A stretch of DNA of 64,000 nt, from the IMG/VR virus record IMGVR_UViG_3300008627_000001, positions 1-64,000 of that record; one strand, 5' to 3'. Source of the stretch: a virus. Below the pieces are notes generated by a model. That model saw nothing but the letters and a program-made list of their open reading frames with translations. It ran no database searches and was not told the origin of the DNA. Position 1 is the first letter of the stretch. Each line of letters starts with the position of its first letter. Shown one piece after another: positions 7,316 to 16,218 of the stretch. The translations under genes and the position numbers were made by a program.

Positions 7316-10300
7316 TATTAGAATAACGTTCTTCGAAAAAGGCTTTTAACCATGGCCAATCATAACTGTTTAACAATGCGTTATAATCACCATTTTCTTG
7401 TTCGTAATACTCTAATGCATCATTTGCTCCTGCCAAGCACCATTCCGCGTTCTGCCCTTCTGCAATAGTACACCATACTTTAAGTCTATATGCAATTTCT
7501 GGTCTAGGATCACCTAAATCTACTTCACGTTTAAGTTTTAATACTTCTCTAAATGCACTTCTCCAAGTTACCCATGGATCTTCATTGAATCTACTAATAC
7601 TAGCAACAATAGGAATAGTGTCGTGATTGCTACTTAAAGTAAAGTCTAATCCGGGCTTAGTATCTAAAGTTAACTGTCTATTATACATGTTAATATTCAT
7701 AGCACCATATTCTAATCCGTTAAGAGGATTACGACTGTGTAACATATAATGTTTTGTTTCTTCTAAATAATTAGGAACTAGGTCAAATTTAAAATCTGGC
7801 ATCACTTCTGTTTTTGCAAATACAGCATAAAACCATTCTGTTCTGCTAAGATTCGCGGCCGCTTGATATGCCTGTGTTCTACCATTCACGCCGCTACTTC
7901 TTAATAGTGTATTTGTACAGTTGTTATTCTTATATACTTCTACTAAGTGATCCCAATTTTTATTGGCGTTTTTTTCTCCATTGGAAATAAACACAATATC
8001 TAGTGGTTTATCTTCGCATTTGAACCCCGAATGGCGCAATATATGCGGGTAGTCATATAATTGTGTTCGAAATTCCCTTTTACAGTCACGGGGTACTAAG
8101 GACACGCTACCACTCCTGTTAAAAACGTGAAGTTCTGGCGTTTTCCAGAAAGGAGGATCATAATCTATAGTCTTTTGATTGTTGTGTAAAATCCATCCAT
8201 ATAATGTATCTAGTTCATGTATATTATTAACTATAGGCCAACTACAACGCGAAACATTAATATCTTTAACATAGTTAACTGTATCAAACCAACCCAATAC
8301 TTTTAAATTACTAGATTGTTCTTTAAACTTTTTAACAGGTACATAAAAAGTGTCGCCTTCAAGTTGCTTATTACTAGGAAATACATGAAGCATGTCTTGT
8401 TGCCATGGCTCAGGTTCCCAGCCGAAGTCAAATGATGAATAATCACATATACTCCCGCATACCCATATATAATCTTCGTCTGTTCTTTCTACAATACGTG
8501 TTAATGTTTCTAACCAATTACCAAAGAATCTTGCTTTATTATATTCTAGTAATGGCGCAAAATCTACGTTGTTACCAAAATCAACATACCATATTTCTCT
8601 ATTGTCGTCGTACAATTGTACCTGTTGATCTTCTACAAAATTTAAATTATAAACATCTTCAATATTTTCTGCCCAGTCAAAGGTGCGAATAAAATCATCA
8701 GCATTTACTAAAAACGTGTTACTCCACTTGTTCCACTTACTGCCAAATACATGTAGCATTCCATTTTGCCATGGTTCGCAATGCCAATCAAAGTTAAAAC
8801 TGTCATAATTGTTCTCGCTCGAAATCGCCCAGAATCGCCCTGTATTGGATTTTTTAGCACACCGTAGTAGTGTATCACGTATATTCCCAAAGAACCGTGT
8901 CTTGACCATCTGTGGGTGTCTTAGAAGCAGTGATTTAAAGCGTTCTGCGCTATTTTCTCCTCCCTTGTCGATATAGAAGATATCCAGGGTGCTATTCGCT
9001 ACTACCTTCTGATCTCCCACAAAATTTAAGTGGGTATTGCCTTTTAAGTAGGCAGGAGCATTTACGTAGAATGTTTGGCTATGCTTTTGCCATTGAGACC
9101 CAAACACGTGAACATAATCCATTTGGCTTGCGTCTGGGTGCCAACTAAAGTCAAACTCTTCATAATCCATTTCTGAATTCAACGCCCAAAAGCGTTCAGT
9201 AGGATGATCGTTTATTAAATCCTCTAGTGTTGTTTCAATATTATAACGAGGCAATGTGTCGCTTTTACTTGTTACACGTTGGTCTGTTACATAGTTTATT
9301 TTTGGATTAGAATTATTGCCATTGTAGTAAAACGTCTTACTAGTCTTTTGCCATTGTGATCCAAACACATGTTTAAAGTCTTTTTGTGACTCTTCTGGAT
9401 GCCAGCTAAAATCAAATGTGCTATAGTCTGTTTCACTATCTGTATGCCAATGTTCTGTAGTGGGCAATGCTTTTGCTCTTGGTTCATCAATATAATTTAT
9501 TTTAGTCGCACCTTCTACTTCATATATAGGTCCACCATCTTCCTGCCATTGTGTACCAAAAACATATATGTATGGGGGATCATCTGGATCAGGCATCCAA
9601 CTAAAATCAAAACTATCTTCGTCTATATTACTAGGAATAATCCAATCTTCTTTTTTAGGTAGTGGTCTAATAACCTGGTCGCTTACGTATTTCTTTGGTG
9701 CACCTTCTTTTGTAGTATAACAAACATTGCTATTACGTTGCCATAATGAAGGAAATACATATGTGTAGTCGCCGTGCGAGGGATCAGGATGCCAACTAAA
9801 GTCAAACTCACTTGTGTCTATATTGTCTGGCAATTCCCAATTATCTAGACAGTTGGTACGTTTTGTTACTTGGTCGCTAATATACTTTTTAGGCGAATCG
9901 AGGGCAGTTACATAATATGTGCCGCCATCACGTTGCCATTGCGAAGGGAAAACATACGTGTAGTTACCATATGATGGGTCAGGATGCCAGCTAAAATCGA
10001 AATTAGTATAGTCAGTATATTTGTTGAGACTCCAATTATCTTTATTTGGTATTCTTTTTGTTACCTGATCACTAACATACTTACGCGGTGCATTAGGACT
10101 TGTAACATAGTATGTACCGCCATCTCTTTGCCATTGTGAAGGAAACACATAAGTAAAATCTCCGTGTGATGGATCAGGATGCCAACTAAAGTCAAAGTTA
10201 CTGTAGTCTGTATCTTCATGTAGTTTCCAACCGTGTTTAATATCGCTAGTATGTTTAATATTATCTGCAGACACAACACTAGTATCGGAACTAACAGGAA

Positions 10301-10949
10301 CATCTCTTATTGTTGTTTGGTCATTAGCGTACTTACGCGGTGCGCCGGGTTCTGTAATATAGTGTGTTCCACTATCACGTTGCCATTGCGAAGCGAAAAC
10401 ATACGTGTAAGGTTTTTCAGCAGGATCGGGGTGCCAACTAAAGTCGAACTCAGTTGTGTCTACATTCGGTAGTTTCCAGTTATCCAAACAGTTTGTGCGT
10501 TTTGTTACCTGATCACTAACATACTTCTTAGGCGCGCCAGGCTCTGTAACATAGTACGTGCCACCATCTCTTTGCCACTGCGAAGGAAAGACGTATGTAA
10601 AATCGTCATCCAAATTGTCAGGATGCCAACTGAAGTCGAAGTTACTGTAATCAGTATCGTCATTGAGAATCCAATTTCTTTTCGTAGATTCTCGTGGAAC
10701 AACATTACTATTATGTAATTTTATTTGTTCTTCGGGATGTTGCTTATTGACTAATCTTATTCCGCCGTCACGTTGCCATTTGCTTGGGAAGATATGTACA
10801 AACTCGGATTCCCATGGTACAGGAACCCAATTGAAATCAAACCCAGTACAATCAACACCATGATCAACGTACCAAAAATATCTCGTTTTGCATTTGGCGG
10901 CCGCCTCGTGAATGTCATCGATGTCATCCCTGCTTATTATGTCATACAT
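7275..10949 (-). CDS. Giant repeat protein with degenerate glycosyltransferase-like units and C-terminal GT-like domain, 1224 aa
   Basis: The first ~845 residues contain eleven units centred on FDFxW (residues 37, 104, 168, 252, 317, 382, 447, 512, 599, 718, 840). Each typically continues as SWHPDP, about ten residues, then YVFPSQWQRDGG and YYVT; the middle copies are 64-67 residues apart. Units 1 and 9-11 are preceded by a stretch of the form A-(x)n-T-x-x-x-W that mirrors the region before the DxD in a neighbouring GT-like protein (29707-30633). The C-terminal part (about 985-1140) also resembles that protein (NGRTQAYQAA, TEWFYAVFAKTEVMPDF, then TWRSAFRE versus HAWRAGFRE). No clear DxD is seen in the repeats. 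It may be a multi-domain glycosyltransferase, a glycan-binding scaffold, or a fibre-like protein. It is the last gene of the cassette. Confidence 0.75.
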   Translation of the reverse strand: MYDIISRDDIDDIHEAAAKCKTRYFWYVDHGVDCTGFDFNWVPVPWESEFVHIFPSKWQRDGGIRLVNKQHPEEQIKLHNSNVVPRESTKRNWILNDDTDYSNFDFSWHPDNLDDDFTYVFPSQWQRDGGTYYVTEPGAPKKYVSDQVTKRTNCLDNWKLPNVDTTEFDFSWHPDPAEKPYTYVFASQWQRDSGTHYITEPGAPRKYANDQTTIRDVPVSSDTSVVSADNIKHTSDIKHGWKLHEDTDYSNFDFSWHPDPSHGDFTYVFPSQWQRDGGTYYVTSPNAPRKYVSDQVTKRIPNKDNWSLNKYTDYTNFDFSWHPDPSYGNYTYVFPSQWQRDGGTYYVTALDSPKKYISDQVTKRTNCLDNWELPDNIDTSEFDFSWHPDPSHGDYTYVFPSLWQRNSNVCYTTKEGAPKKYVSDQVIRPLPKKEDWIIPSNIDEDSFDFSWMPDPDDPPYIYVFGTQWQEDGGPIYEVEGATKINYIDEPRAKALPTTEHWHTDSETDYSTFDFSWHPEESQKDFKHVFGSQWQKTSKTFYYNGNNSNPKINYVTDQRVTSKSDTLPRYNIETTLEDLINDHPTERFWALNSEMDYEEFDFSWHPDASQMDYVHVFGSQWQKHSQTFYVNAPAYLKGNTHLNFVGDQKVVANSTLDIFYIDKGGENSAERFKSLLLRHPQMVKTRFFGNIRDTLLRCAKKSNTGRFWAISSENNYDSFNFDWHCEPWQNGMLHVFGSKWNKWSNTFLVNADDFIRTFDWAENIEDVYNLNFVEDQQVQLYDDNREIWYVDFGNNVDFAPLLEYNKARFFGNWLETLTRIVERTDEDYIWVCGSICDYSSFDFGWEPEPWQQDMLHVFPSNKQLEGDTFYVPVKKFKEQSSNLKVLGWFDTVNYVKDINVSRCSWPIVNNIHELDTLYGWILHNNQKTIDYDPPFWKTPELHVFNRSGSVSLVPRDCKREFRTQLYDYPHILRHSGFKCEDKPLDIVFISNGEKNANKNWDHLVEVYKNNNCTNTLLRSSGVNGRTQAYQAAANLSRTEWFYAVFAKTEVMPDFKFDLVPNYLEETKHYMLHSRNPLNGLEYGAMNINMYNRQLTLDTKPGLDFTLSSNHDTIPIVASISRFNEDPWVTWRSAFREVLKLKREVDLGDPRPEIAYRLKVWCTIAEGQNAEWCLAGANDALEYYEQENGDYNALLNSYDWPWLKAFFEERYSNISNPLPLDTEEEF
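8418..10841 (-). repeat. Eleven in-gene FDFxW repeats, about 65-residue period
   Basis: Within the 1224-aa gene, units 2-7 are close enough at DNA level that stretches encoding the SWHPDPSHGDYTYVFPSQWQ segment and the KYVSDQVTKR segment recur nearly unchanged. Spacing between successive FDFxW cores is 67, 64, 84, 65, 65, 65, 65, 87, 119 and 122 residues. The later units are longer and more diverged. The homogeneous middle block suggests recent duplication and could change copy number by recombination. Confidence 0.85.
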
Positions 10950-10997
10950 GTGGGAAATCTTACTGTATATAATATTTAATTTTGTTAATAGAATTTA

Positions 10998-11924
10998 CTA
11001 CAATTCTTGAATCAATAAATCTGAATTATGATAATTATGATAATCATCTACAATATAGTTTATTTTACCAAGCGGAATGCCACACATTCTAGGATCATAT
11101 TCTAAGTTATATTGTTGCAACCATTTGTAAAATATTTTGTTTTTGCAAAAATCTACTGGCGTTTTGTTAGGATAAAGTACAAACATACCAGTATAATTAT
11201 TTAAATATTGTATATCCCATTCAGTAGGATTATCATGATTTATAAATCCTGTTATGTAATCTTTGCCTAGTAAATCTACTTTTAGCCACACATTCCAATT
11301 ATTACTATCATCTGCCGCACTTAAACATTCTTCGGGTGTAATAGGACAATGAACACTTTCTGACAGATACATGTTTTCATTATATAAATGATACTGTATA
11401 CTGAAATAATCTAAAATAGGAATACTTTGCAAATGGGGAGTTCTTGTATAACTATCTAAGTCATGAACTGCTTGGTTGATTTCTTGTATTCTGTTAATCC
11501 AATTGGATGTATCCTCTTCTTTTTTAATCATTCCATTTTTTAATAAATCTCTTCCATGAGGTTCGCGAATACCATTAGTAAAATGCCTATGGAATGTGTT
11601 TAAATATTGCTGTGCTTCTAATCCATTTTCTAAGAAAATATCATAACTTGGAAAATTATCTGAATCATATGGGAATATATGTGTATTTGTAATAGAGTTT
11701 AGGTATAACCCCGCGTCTCTAATAGAATCAATTGATTTTTTAACTATGTCTATAGACGGTGCTGGCTTCCACGAATTTGTTGGATATAGATAATTTAGCG
11801 TATATGCTTGGAAATTAGAGTTTATATATTTCCAATGTTCGAACCATTTGTTAACAAATGGATGATTCCGAAACTCAATAACTGCCAAAGAACGCCCTTG
11901 GCTAACTAGTTCAATCCTGTTCAT
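10998..11924 (-). CDS. Hypothetical cassette protein, 308 aa, related to the 368-aa protein at 17164-18270
   Basis: I use the ATG at 11924, which has AGGA nine bases upstream; a TTG just before it is the alternative. No named family is recognised. It appears related in layout to the 368-residue product at 17164-18270. Both have an N-terminal FVNKWFEHW or LHRWFEEL segment, a central RHF motif followed by a helical IRQLN/INQAVHDLD region, a W-x-V/E-F/L-x-D strand, and a C-terminal WLxxxxLxxDPxxxxxPxG segment. It lies between the sulfotransferase and the 1224-aa repeat gene. A 130-base AT-rich leader containing a T4-type late promoter lies upstream. Confidence 0.65.
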   Translation of the reverse strand: MNRIELVSQGRSLAVIEFRNHPFVNKWFEHWKYINSNFQAYTLNYLYPTNSWKPAPSIDIVKKSIDSIRDAGLYLNSITNTHIFPYDSDNFPSYDIFLENGLEAQQYLNTFHRHFTNGIREPHGRDLLKNGMIKKEEDTSNWINRIQEINQAVHDLDSYTRTPHLQSIPILDYFSIQYHLYNENMYLSESVHCPITPEECLSAADDSNNWNVWLKVDLLGKDYITGFINHDNPTEWDIQYLNNYTGMFVLYPNKTPVDFCKNKIFYKWLQQYNLEYDPRMCGIPLGKINYIVDDYHNYHNSDLLIQEL

Positions 11925-12041
11925 CAAATGTTTTCCTAATCGAAAAACTATTTGATCGAATTTAATTATTAATTAATTGAAAATATTATTTGATTGAACT
12001 TGTTTATATTAATTTTATAGAAATTTTTATAGTATTAATTA

Positions 12042-12049
12042 TATTTATA
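12042..12049 (-). promoter_or_regulatory. T4-type late promoter TATAAATA
   Basis: The minus strand reads TATAAATA exactly, the sequence recognised by gp55-type late sigma factors. The expected start is about six bases downstream, giving a leader of about 110 bases before the 308-aa gene. It lies in the largest gap of the cassette (11925-12054), which otherwise holds only AT-rich sequence with imperfect ATTTGAT(C/T)GAA repeats. This suggests that the last two genes of the cassette can also be made late. Confidence 0.6.
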
Positions 12050-12054
12050 TTATG

Positions 12055-12627
12055 TCATACATTTGCTAATTCAGGATAAAAAACTGTTTGTTGAAGATTA
12101 AACGCTCGCCATATTTTTAAACAATATTCTTCTATGTCGCTTCTATTAAGCACATCTAAAATACCATCATAATTTAAGATTGCTTTTTTATAATATTCTA
12201 GATCGCGTTTTGTGTATATACTGTTTAAATTTTTCTGTGCTATGGTATCATATAATATGAACTGGTATGGGCGAGTTGCTATAAGCGGTACCATGGTATC
12301 TGTAAAATCTTTAAGGTATTGGCATGCTGAACCAACAACTTGATATGGTATTTCTTGCGGAGATAAATCTGTTAATGGTCGATTTTTTGTGCCCACGCTA
12401 TACCCATCTTTATCAGCATTAAACATACTATAAGAGTTAGATATAATTTGGTCTCTAGGATTACGCACTAAAACTATTAGATGTTTTCCTTTTTCATCAT
12501 ATAATTTTTTAGCGTAATCTGCTTCATGTCTAAATTCGCACTCATGCCCTTGGTTTTTAAAATAACTTTGCAAATAATGATTACCACTCCTTTTTGCGCC
12601 ATATATTACTATTGTATTTTTATCCAT
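12055..12627 (-). CDS. Sulfotransferase-family protein
   Basis: This 190-residue protein shows the two PAPS-binding signatures of cytosolic-type sulfotransferases. The 5'-phosphosulfate loop is IYGAKRSGNHYL near residues 8-19, and the 3'-phosphate motif is VLVRNPRDQIISNSY near 52-66. It would transfer sulfate from PAPS to a hydroxyl or amino group, most likely on a glycan given its neighbours. It is shorter than typical bacterial sulfotransferases (about 250-300 residues) but has both motifs. A GAGG ribosome site lies upstream, and it follows the carbamoyltransferase by four bases. Confidence 0.82.
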   Translation of the reverse strand: MDKNTIVIYGAKRSGNHYLQSYFKNQGHECEFRHEADYAKKLYDEKGKHLIVLVRNPRDQIISNSYSMFNADKDGYSVGTKNRPLTDLSPQEIPYQVVGSACQYLKDFTDTMVPLIATRPYQFILYDTIAQKNLNSIYTKRDLEYYKKAILNYDGILDVLNRSDIEEYCLKIWRAFNLQQTVFYPELANV

Positions 12628-12631
12628 TATA

Positions 12632-14299
12632 TTAAAACCTCACATGCCTACCCATGGTAACTGCACCGGCGGCAGTATATACAGGAATGCCATATTTTTT
12701 AGTAAATCTTATAGCATCGGCAACATCATTTACCATTGGCTCACCTCTAATATTTAAACTGGTATTTAATAACATTGGACAACCTGTATAGTATTCCCAC
12801 ATTTTAAGTAAATTTCTTACATTTGGATTATCATTTGGGCCTACTGTTTGCACTCTACTTGTTCCGTCTGCATGTACAATAGCCGGGAACTCTTTTGGCT
12901 TCTTACATTTGGCTACAAACTGCATATAAGGAGATGCTAATTTCCTTTTATTGCGATGTAGTATTACGCCATGTTTGTTTGCATAATCTGCTCTAGTTGC
13001 TGTTTCAAACAATAAAGTATCTGGCATATCAAAATACTCATGTGCTCTTTCTTCTAATATCATTGGCGCAAATGGACGAAACTTTTGTCTGCGTTTTATT
13101 TCATTTACTTTATCTTTAATATCATCACCGCGTGGATCTGCTAATAAACTTCTATTGCCTAATGCTCTTGGACCAAACTCTGCTTTACCGTTAGCAACAC
13201 CCACGATGTTTCCTTCTAACAACTCTTTTATAATCTCTGCTTCTGGATATTGGCCACTAATATCATAGCCGAGATATGGATGCTCCCAATTTAATTTTTT
13301 ACCATATGTTAATGCGGCGGCACCTAAACTGCTACCAGCATCTCCTGGATTAGGCATAATCCAAATATTATTCCAGTTATTTGCTACTTTTGTATTTGCA
13401 ACGCAATTTAATGCAACGCCGCCCATATAAACTAAATTTGTAGATTTGCAATGTTTTTTAGCGTGAGTCATAATATGGCCTACCATAAACTCTAAAACTT
13501 GTTGCGAAGATGCCGCAATGTCATAATTATCTTGATCTTCCATTTCTGCCAAGTAATTGGCCGCGAGCCGTGCGCCGTACCGAAGTTCATTACTTCGCCA
13601 ATTTGTACCAGCGTGTAAGTTCTCTTTTAGTTTAAAAACTATTTTATTTAAGTTATTTGTTTCCCAAAAGGTATCAATTAAGTCTCGCGAATATATTGGA
13701 AATCCATATGCGGCCATTCCCATTAAAATGTATTCTTCATCTAGTGGGCGTAGGCCTACGCGATCAGTCATAGCACTATAAAACAAACCAATACTATTTG
13801 GATATTTTGCACCCCAAACTTTTTCGTATTTTGCATAACCATTGTGATTGTATTGTGCATTCCATATTGTAATAGTATCCCATTCTCCTATCGCGTCAAT
13901 AACTACTATAGTTGCATCATTAAATGGACTTGTTTGAAAGCCCGCGGCGGCATGGGATAAATGGTGATTATGATAATTAAAATGTTTGGTAAAATTCCAA
14001 CTTAATTCAGTTTGCTTAACAAGCATTTTTTTAATGGAAAGATTTTTTAAACTTAATGCATCTTTCCATTGTCCGGAATATGCTTGGCGAGTTTTTTTAA
14101 TCCATGGATTTTCGTAATACGAAACAACTTCGGGAAATCCATGTTTAAGTGCGTCAATTATTAATTCATAATTTAAGTTATTGTCGTGTTTTTGCTTACT
14201 ATATCTTTCCGCGTGTCCAGCAAAAAGTATATTTCCAGAATCGTCTATTAAACTGGCGGCAGCGTCATGAAACCCGCAACTTATTCCTAATATTTTCAT
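12632..14299 (-). CDS. O-carbamoyltransferase, NodU/CmcH/TobZ family
   Basis: Enzymes of this family use carbamoyl phosphate and ATP, via carbamoyl-adenylate, to put a carbamoyl group on a sugar or antibiotic hydroxyl. The 555-residue protein has both domains: an N-terminal Kae1/HSP70-like domain (GISCGFHDAAAS at 5-16, HHLSHAAAGF at 112-121, and a second ATP-site segment with YMGGVALNC) and the C-terminal YrdC-like part beginning about residue 368 with GKAEFGPRALGNRSLL. The conserved NTSLNIRGEPMV is near the C-terminus. Length is normal and the enzyme looks intact. Neighbouring SGNH and sulfotransferase genes suggest carbamoylation of a glycan. Confidence 0.93.
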   Translation of the reverse strand: MKILGISCGFHDAAASLIDDSGNILFAGHAERYSKQKHDNNLNYELIIDALKHGFPEVVSYYENPWIKKTRQAYSGQWKDALSLKNLSIKKMLVKQTELSWNFTKHFNYHNHHLSHAAAGFQTSPFNDATIVVIDAIGEWDTITIWNAQYNHNGYAKYEKVWGAKYPNSIGLFYSAMTDRVGLRPLDEEYILMGMAAYGFPIYSRDLIDTFWETNNLNKIVFKLKENLHAGTNWRSNELRYGARLAANYLAEMEDQDNYDIAASSQQVLEFMVGHIMTHAKKHCKSTNLVYMGGVALNCVANTKVANNWNNIWIMPNPGDAGSSLGAAALTYGKKLNWEHPYLGYDISGQYPEAEIIKELLEGNIVGVANGKAEFGPRALGNRSLLADPRGDDIKDKVNEIKRRQKFRPFAPMILEERAHEYFDMPDTLLFETATRADYANKHGVILHRNKRKLASPYMQFVAKCKKPKEFPAIVHADGTSRVQTVGPNDNPNVRNLLKMWEYYTGCPMLLNTSLNIRGEPMVNDVADAIRFTKKYGIPVYTAAGAVTMGRHVRF

Positions 14300-14912
14300 A
14301 GATAATCTCTGCTATTTCAGCATGTGCCAATTTTCCTGGATGGCCTTTAGGACCGTGATCCATACCATACACCCAATTAACTATTGCTTGGTTTGGCCAC
14401 CCTATAAAATACTTATCGTCAACTAGGTCTTTAAACTCAGAATTACATTGTGGTATTACTTTTTCATTATCAAAAGCATTAAGCATCAAATAAGGTATAC
14501 GTCTAGACTCGAAAAAATCCTGTAATTCTCTTATTTGTACAAAAAAATTATCTAATAGATAATTTTTTTCATTCTCTCCTAACACAATATTCTTTGGTAT
14601 AGTTTCGTTTGGCCCCAATCGAATATACGAAGTCCATTGTATTACAGCACATTCTATTTCAGTTACTGAATTCAATGATTTCCTTTTACCAGTATTAAAA
14701 ACAGATAGTCTGGCCAAATCGTTAAAAAAGTTTTTGGTAGTTTCTACTATACGATTATTTGCGGCACCGGAACGTGCAAAATTAACTACTTGAAGTCTAG
14801 TTATTTCACCCAACTTGGCTGGCCAACATTCAGAAAACGGATGTTCTAACTCATCCCCAAACGTAAAACTATCACCGTTTGTGAATATTATTTTTTCTTG
14901 ACTAATATCCAT
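14265..14912 (-). CDS. SGNH/GDSL-like hydrolase
   Basis: With the ATG at 14912 the protein is 215 residues; a GTG twelve bases upstream would add four residues. The SGNH block I appears as NGDSFTFG (nucleophile Ser about 15), block II as ARSGAANN (about 46-53), and the C-terminal His block as GHPGKLAHAEIAE near the end. Such enzymes are esterases or deacetylases, and in polysaccharide clusters often act on O-acetyl groups. It overlaps the carbamoyltransferase start by 35 bases and the Smr gene by 25. A second SGNH protein lies at 16328-17155 and shares the same C-terminal HP-x5-H-x2-A/D-A-E-I-I-Y-E signature. Confidence 0.8.
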   Translation of the reverse strand: MDISQEKIIFTNGDSFTFGDELEHPFSECWPAKLGEITRLQVVNFARSGAANNRIVETTKNFFNDLARLSVFNTGKRKSLNSVTEIECAVIQWTSYIRLGPNETIPKNIVLGENEKNYLLDNFFVQIRELQDFFESRRIPYLMLNAFDNEKVIPQCNSEFKDLVDDKYFIGWPNQAIVNWVYGMDHGPKGHPGKLAHAEIAEIIYENIRNKLRVS

Positions 14913-15121
14913 AGGTAAAAGCACCCGCCGTCGTCGCTTTGTTCTATTTTTCTTACTAGTGGGCTACATTCGATCCACAGTGGGAATTCTTGGCAAATAC
15001 TTCCTTTGCCTGTAATTATTTTTATTTTTTTAATTCTTTCTTCATGGCATTCTTTAATAGTAGCAATAATGTCATCATATGCTTCTTGTATGGAATAGCC
15101 GTGGTAGTCGATTACTATCAT
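14888..15121 (-). CDS. Smr (small MutS-related) domain protein
   Basis: A 77-residue stand-alone Smr domain. The family's HG motif is seen as DYHGYSIQEA (about 5-14) and the glycine motif as IITGKGS (about 35-41). Smr domains of MutS2 and related proteins are nucleases acting on branched DNA or on RNA and colliding ribosomes. In this cassette it is flanked by a radical SAM gene and an SGNH gene, which says little about function; it may be a hitchhiker. It overlaps the preceding gene by four bases. Confidence 0.8.
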   Translation of the reverse strand: MIVIDYHGYSIQEAYDDIIATIKECHEERIKKIKIITGKGSICQEFPLWIECSPLVRKIEQSDDGGCFYLWILVKKK

Positions 15122-16188
15122 ATATTAATTAATGAACCCTTTAATGTTATATATCCATTTTTATAATGTTGGTGATTTTTAAGTTTGTTTAACATGTTTA
15201 TGCAATCACTGTACAATGAATTGTTTGGCAAAAAAACTGCTTGCTCTAAAAATAAGTTGGTATTGTAATTGTTAACCCACCAAGAACCCCAATCTTCTAT
15301 ACTACTAATAGTGGCACCAACATTGTACTTTTGACATAGGTTTGCAAAATTTATAACATCCCTATAATTATTTTTTTGTAATACGAATGATAAATGAAAA
15401 TAACGATTGTTCTCTTTCAAAAAGTCTAGACTATCAATAACAGTACTCCAGTTACCTGGGTAACGCACTTTTCTATATACTTCTTCACTTCCTGCATCAA
15501 TACTAACTGCAAAAGATGTTACTTGATCCATAACTTTTGAATTTAAAAGCTTTTTATAATTTATGCGTGTGGCGTTTGACCGAATTGTAAATTTATGATT
15601 TTTTCTAGGAATATAATTATAGATTATATCACCATAAATTCCACTAGCAAATGGTTCTCCGTCGCCTCCCAATTCTATTAAAGACGCGTGTTCAAAGTTT
15701 GACACCAAATCTAAAAAATGCATTGCATAACTTTTTCTTAACTCAAATTCAGGACCCTTATTAATAAACCTAAATTCTGGCCGGCAACTTGGACATTGTA
15801 AATTGCAACTATCATCAATAGCAAATATAAATGAATACCTTTGAGGGAAATCACCGAATCGTATAGGCCCGGTGCATTTTGCTGTATTACAAAACTTAAA
15901 ACTGCTTCCTGCTGAAGTATGTTCTTGTAGTTTTTTAGCAATTGAATTGTTCCATATTTCTTCTATAGTGTTAAAATCTTTTATATTACCAATTAGATAA
16001 GGTAAATGACCATGGCATGAACAGATGAATACGTGGCCAAGTTTGTTAACAAGAATTGAACTGCTTGGCATTATACAATAAACATCTTCTTTAAAAGGAT
16101 GTAATTGGTTATCTCCCAATTTATACTTGTGTCTAATAGAACTTATTGAAGGTGTGCTTCTTATATAACGTAAGTAATCAACTTTCAT
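15118..16188 (-). CDS. Radical SAM protein with N-terminal twitch/SPASM-like module (type B), 356 aa
   Basis: The [4Fe-4S]/AdoMet motif CNLQCPSC supplies Cys128, Cys132 and Cys135, followed by LGGDGEPFAS, the GGE-like AdoMet amino-group motif (here GGDGE). Before the core lies a cysteine module (Cys38, the pair in ICSCHG at 56/58, then EEIWN, Cys100, Cys105) that looks like a SPASM/twitch auxiliary cluster moved to the N-terminus. It closely resembles the product of 20871-22007 over its whole length (shared KKLQE-T-AGS-FKFC and CNLQCPSCR). It begins within a perfect 30-base AT palindrome and lacks a clear ribosome site. Reaction and substrate unknown. Confidence 0.85.
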   Translation of the reverse strand: MKVDYLRYIRSTPSISSIRHKYKLGDNQLHPFKEDVYCIMPSSSILVNKLGHVFICSCHGHLPYLIGNIKDFNTIEEIWNNSIAKKLQEHTSAGSSFKFCNTAKCTGPIRFGDFPQRYSFIFAIDDSCNLQCPSCRPEFRFINKGPEFELRKSYAMHFLDLVSNFEHASLIELGGDGEPFASGIYGDIIYNYIPRKNHKFTIRSNATRINYKKLLNSKVMDQVTSFAVSIDAGSEEVYRKVRYPGNWSTVIDSLDFLKENNRYFHLSFVLQKNNYRDVINFANLCQKYNVGATISSIEDWGSWWVNNYNTNLFLEQAVFLPNNSLYSDCINMLNKLKNHQHYKNGYITLKGSLINI

Positions 16189-16216
16189 TTAAATATTTAT
16201 TAATAAATATTTAAAT
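16187..16216. repeat. Perfect 30-base AT-only palindrome overlapping a start codon
   Basis: Bases 16187-16216 read identically on both strands and contain no G or C. The right half carries AATAAATA and the left half its complement, so late-promoter-like motifs face both ways. On the minus strand the motif next to the gene ends five bases before the ATG of the 356-aa radical SAM gene, and the palindrome includes the first two bases of that ATG. It could be a late promoter, a regulator-binding site, or a weak hairpin hiding the start codon. Confidence 0.8.
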
Positions 16217-16218
16217 AT

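Noticed and set aside
8418-10841. CRISPR-like array from regular repeats of about 195 bases
   Set aside because: The repeats are in frame within one long gene and encode the FDFxW units; spacing and length do not fit CRISPR.
7275-10949. Calling the 1224-aa protein a tail fibre
   Set aside because: Its place in the enzyme cassette and the C-terminal similarity to a GT-like protein argue against it, although virion proteomics could overturn this.
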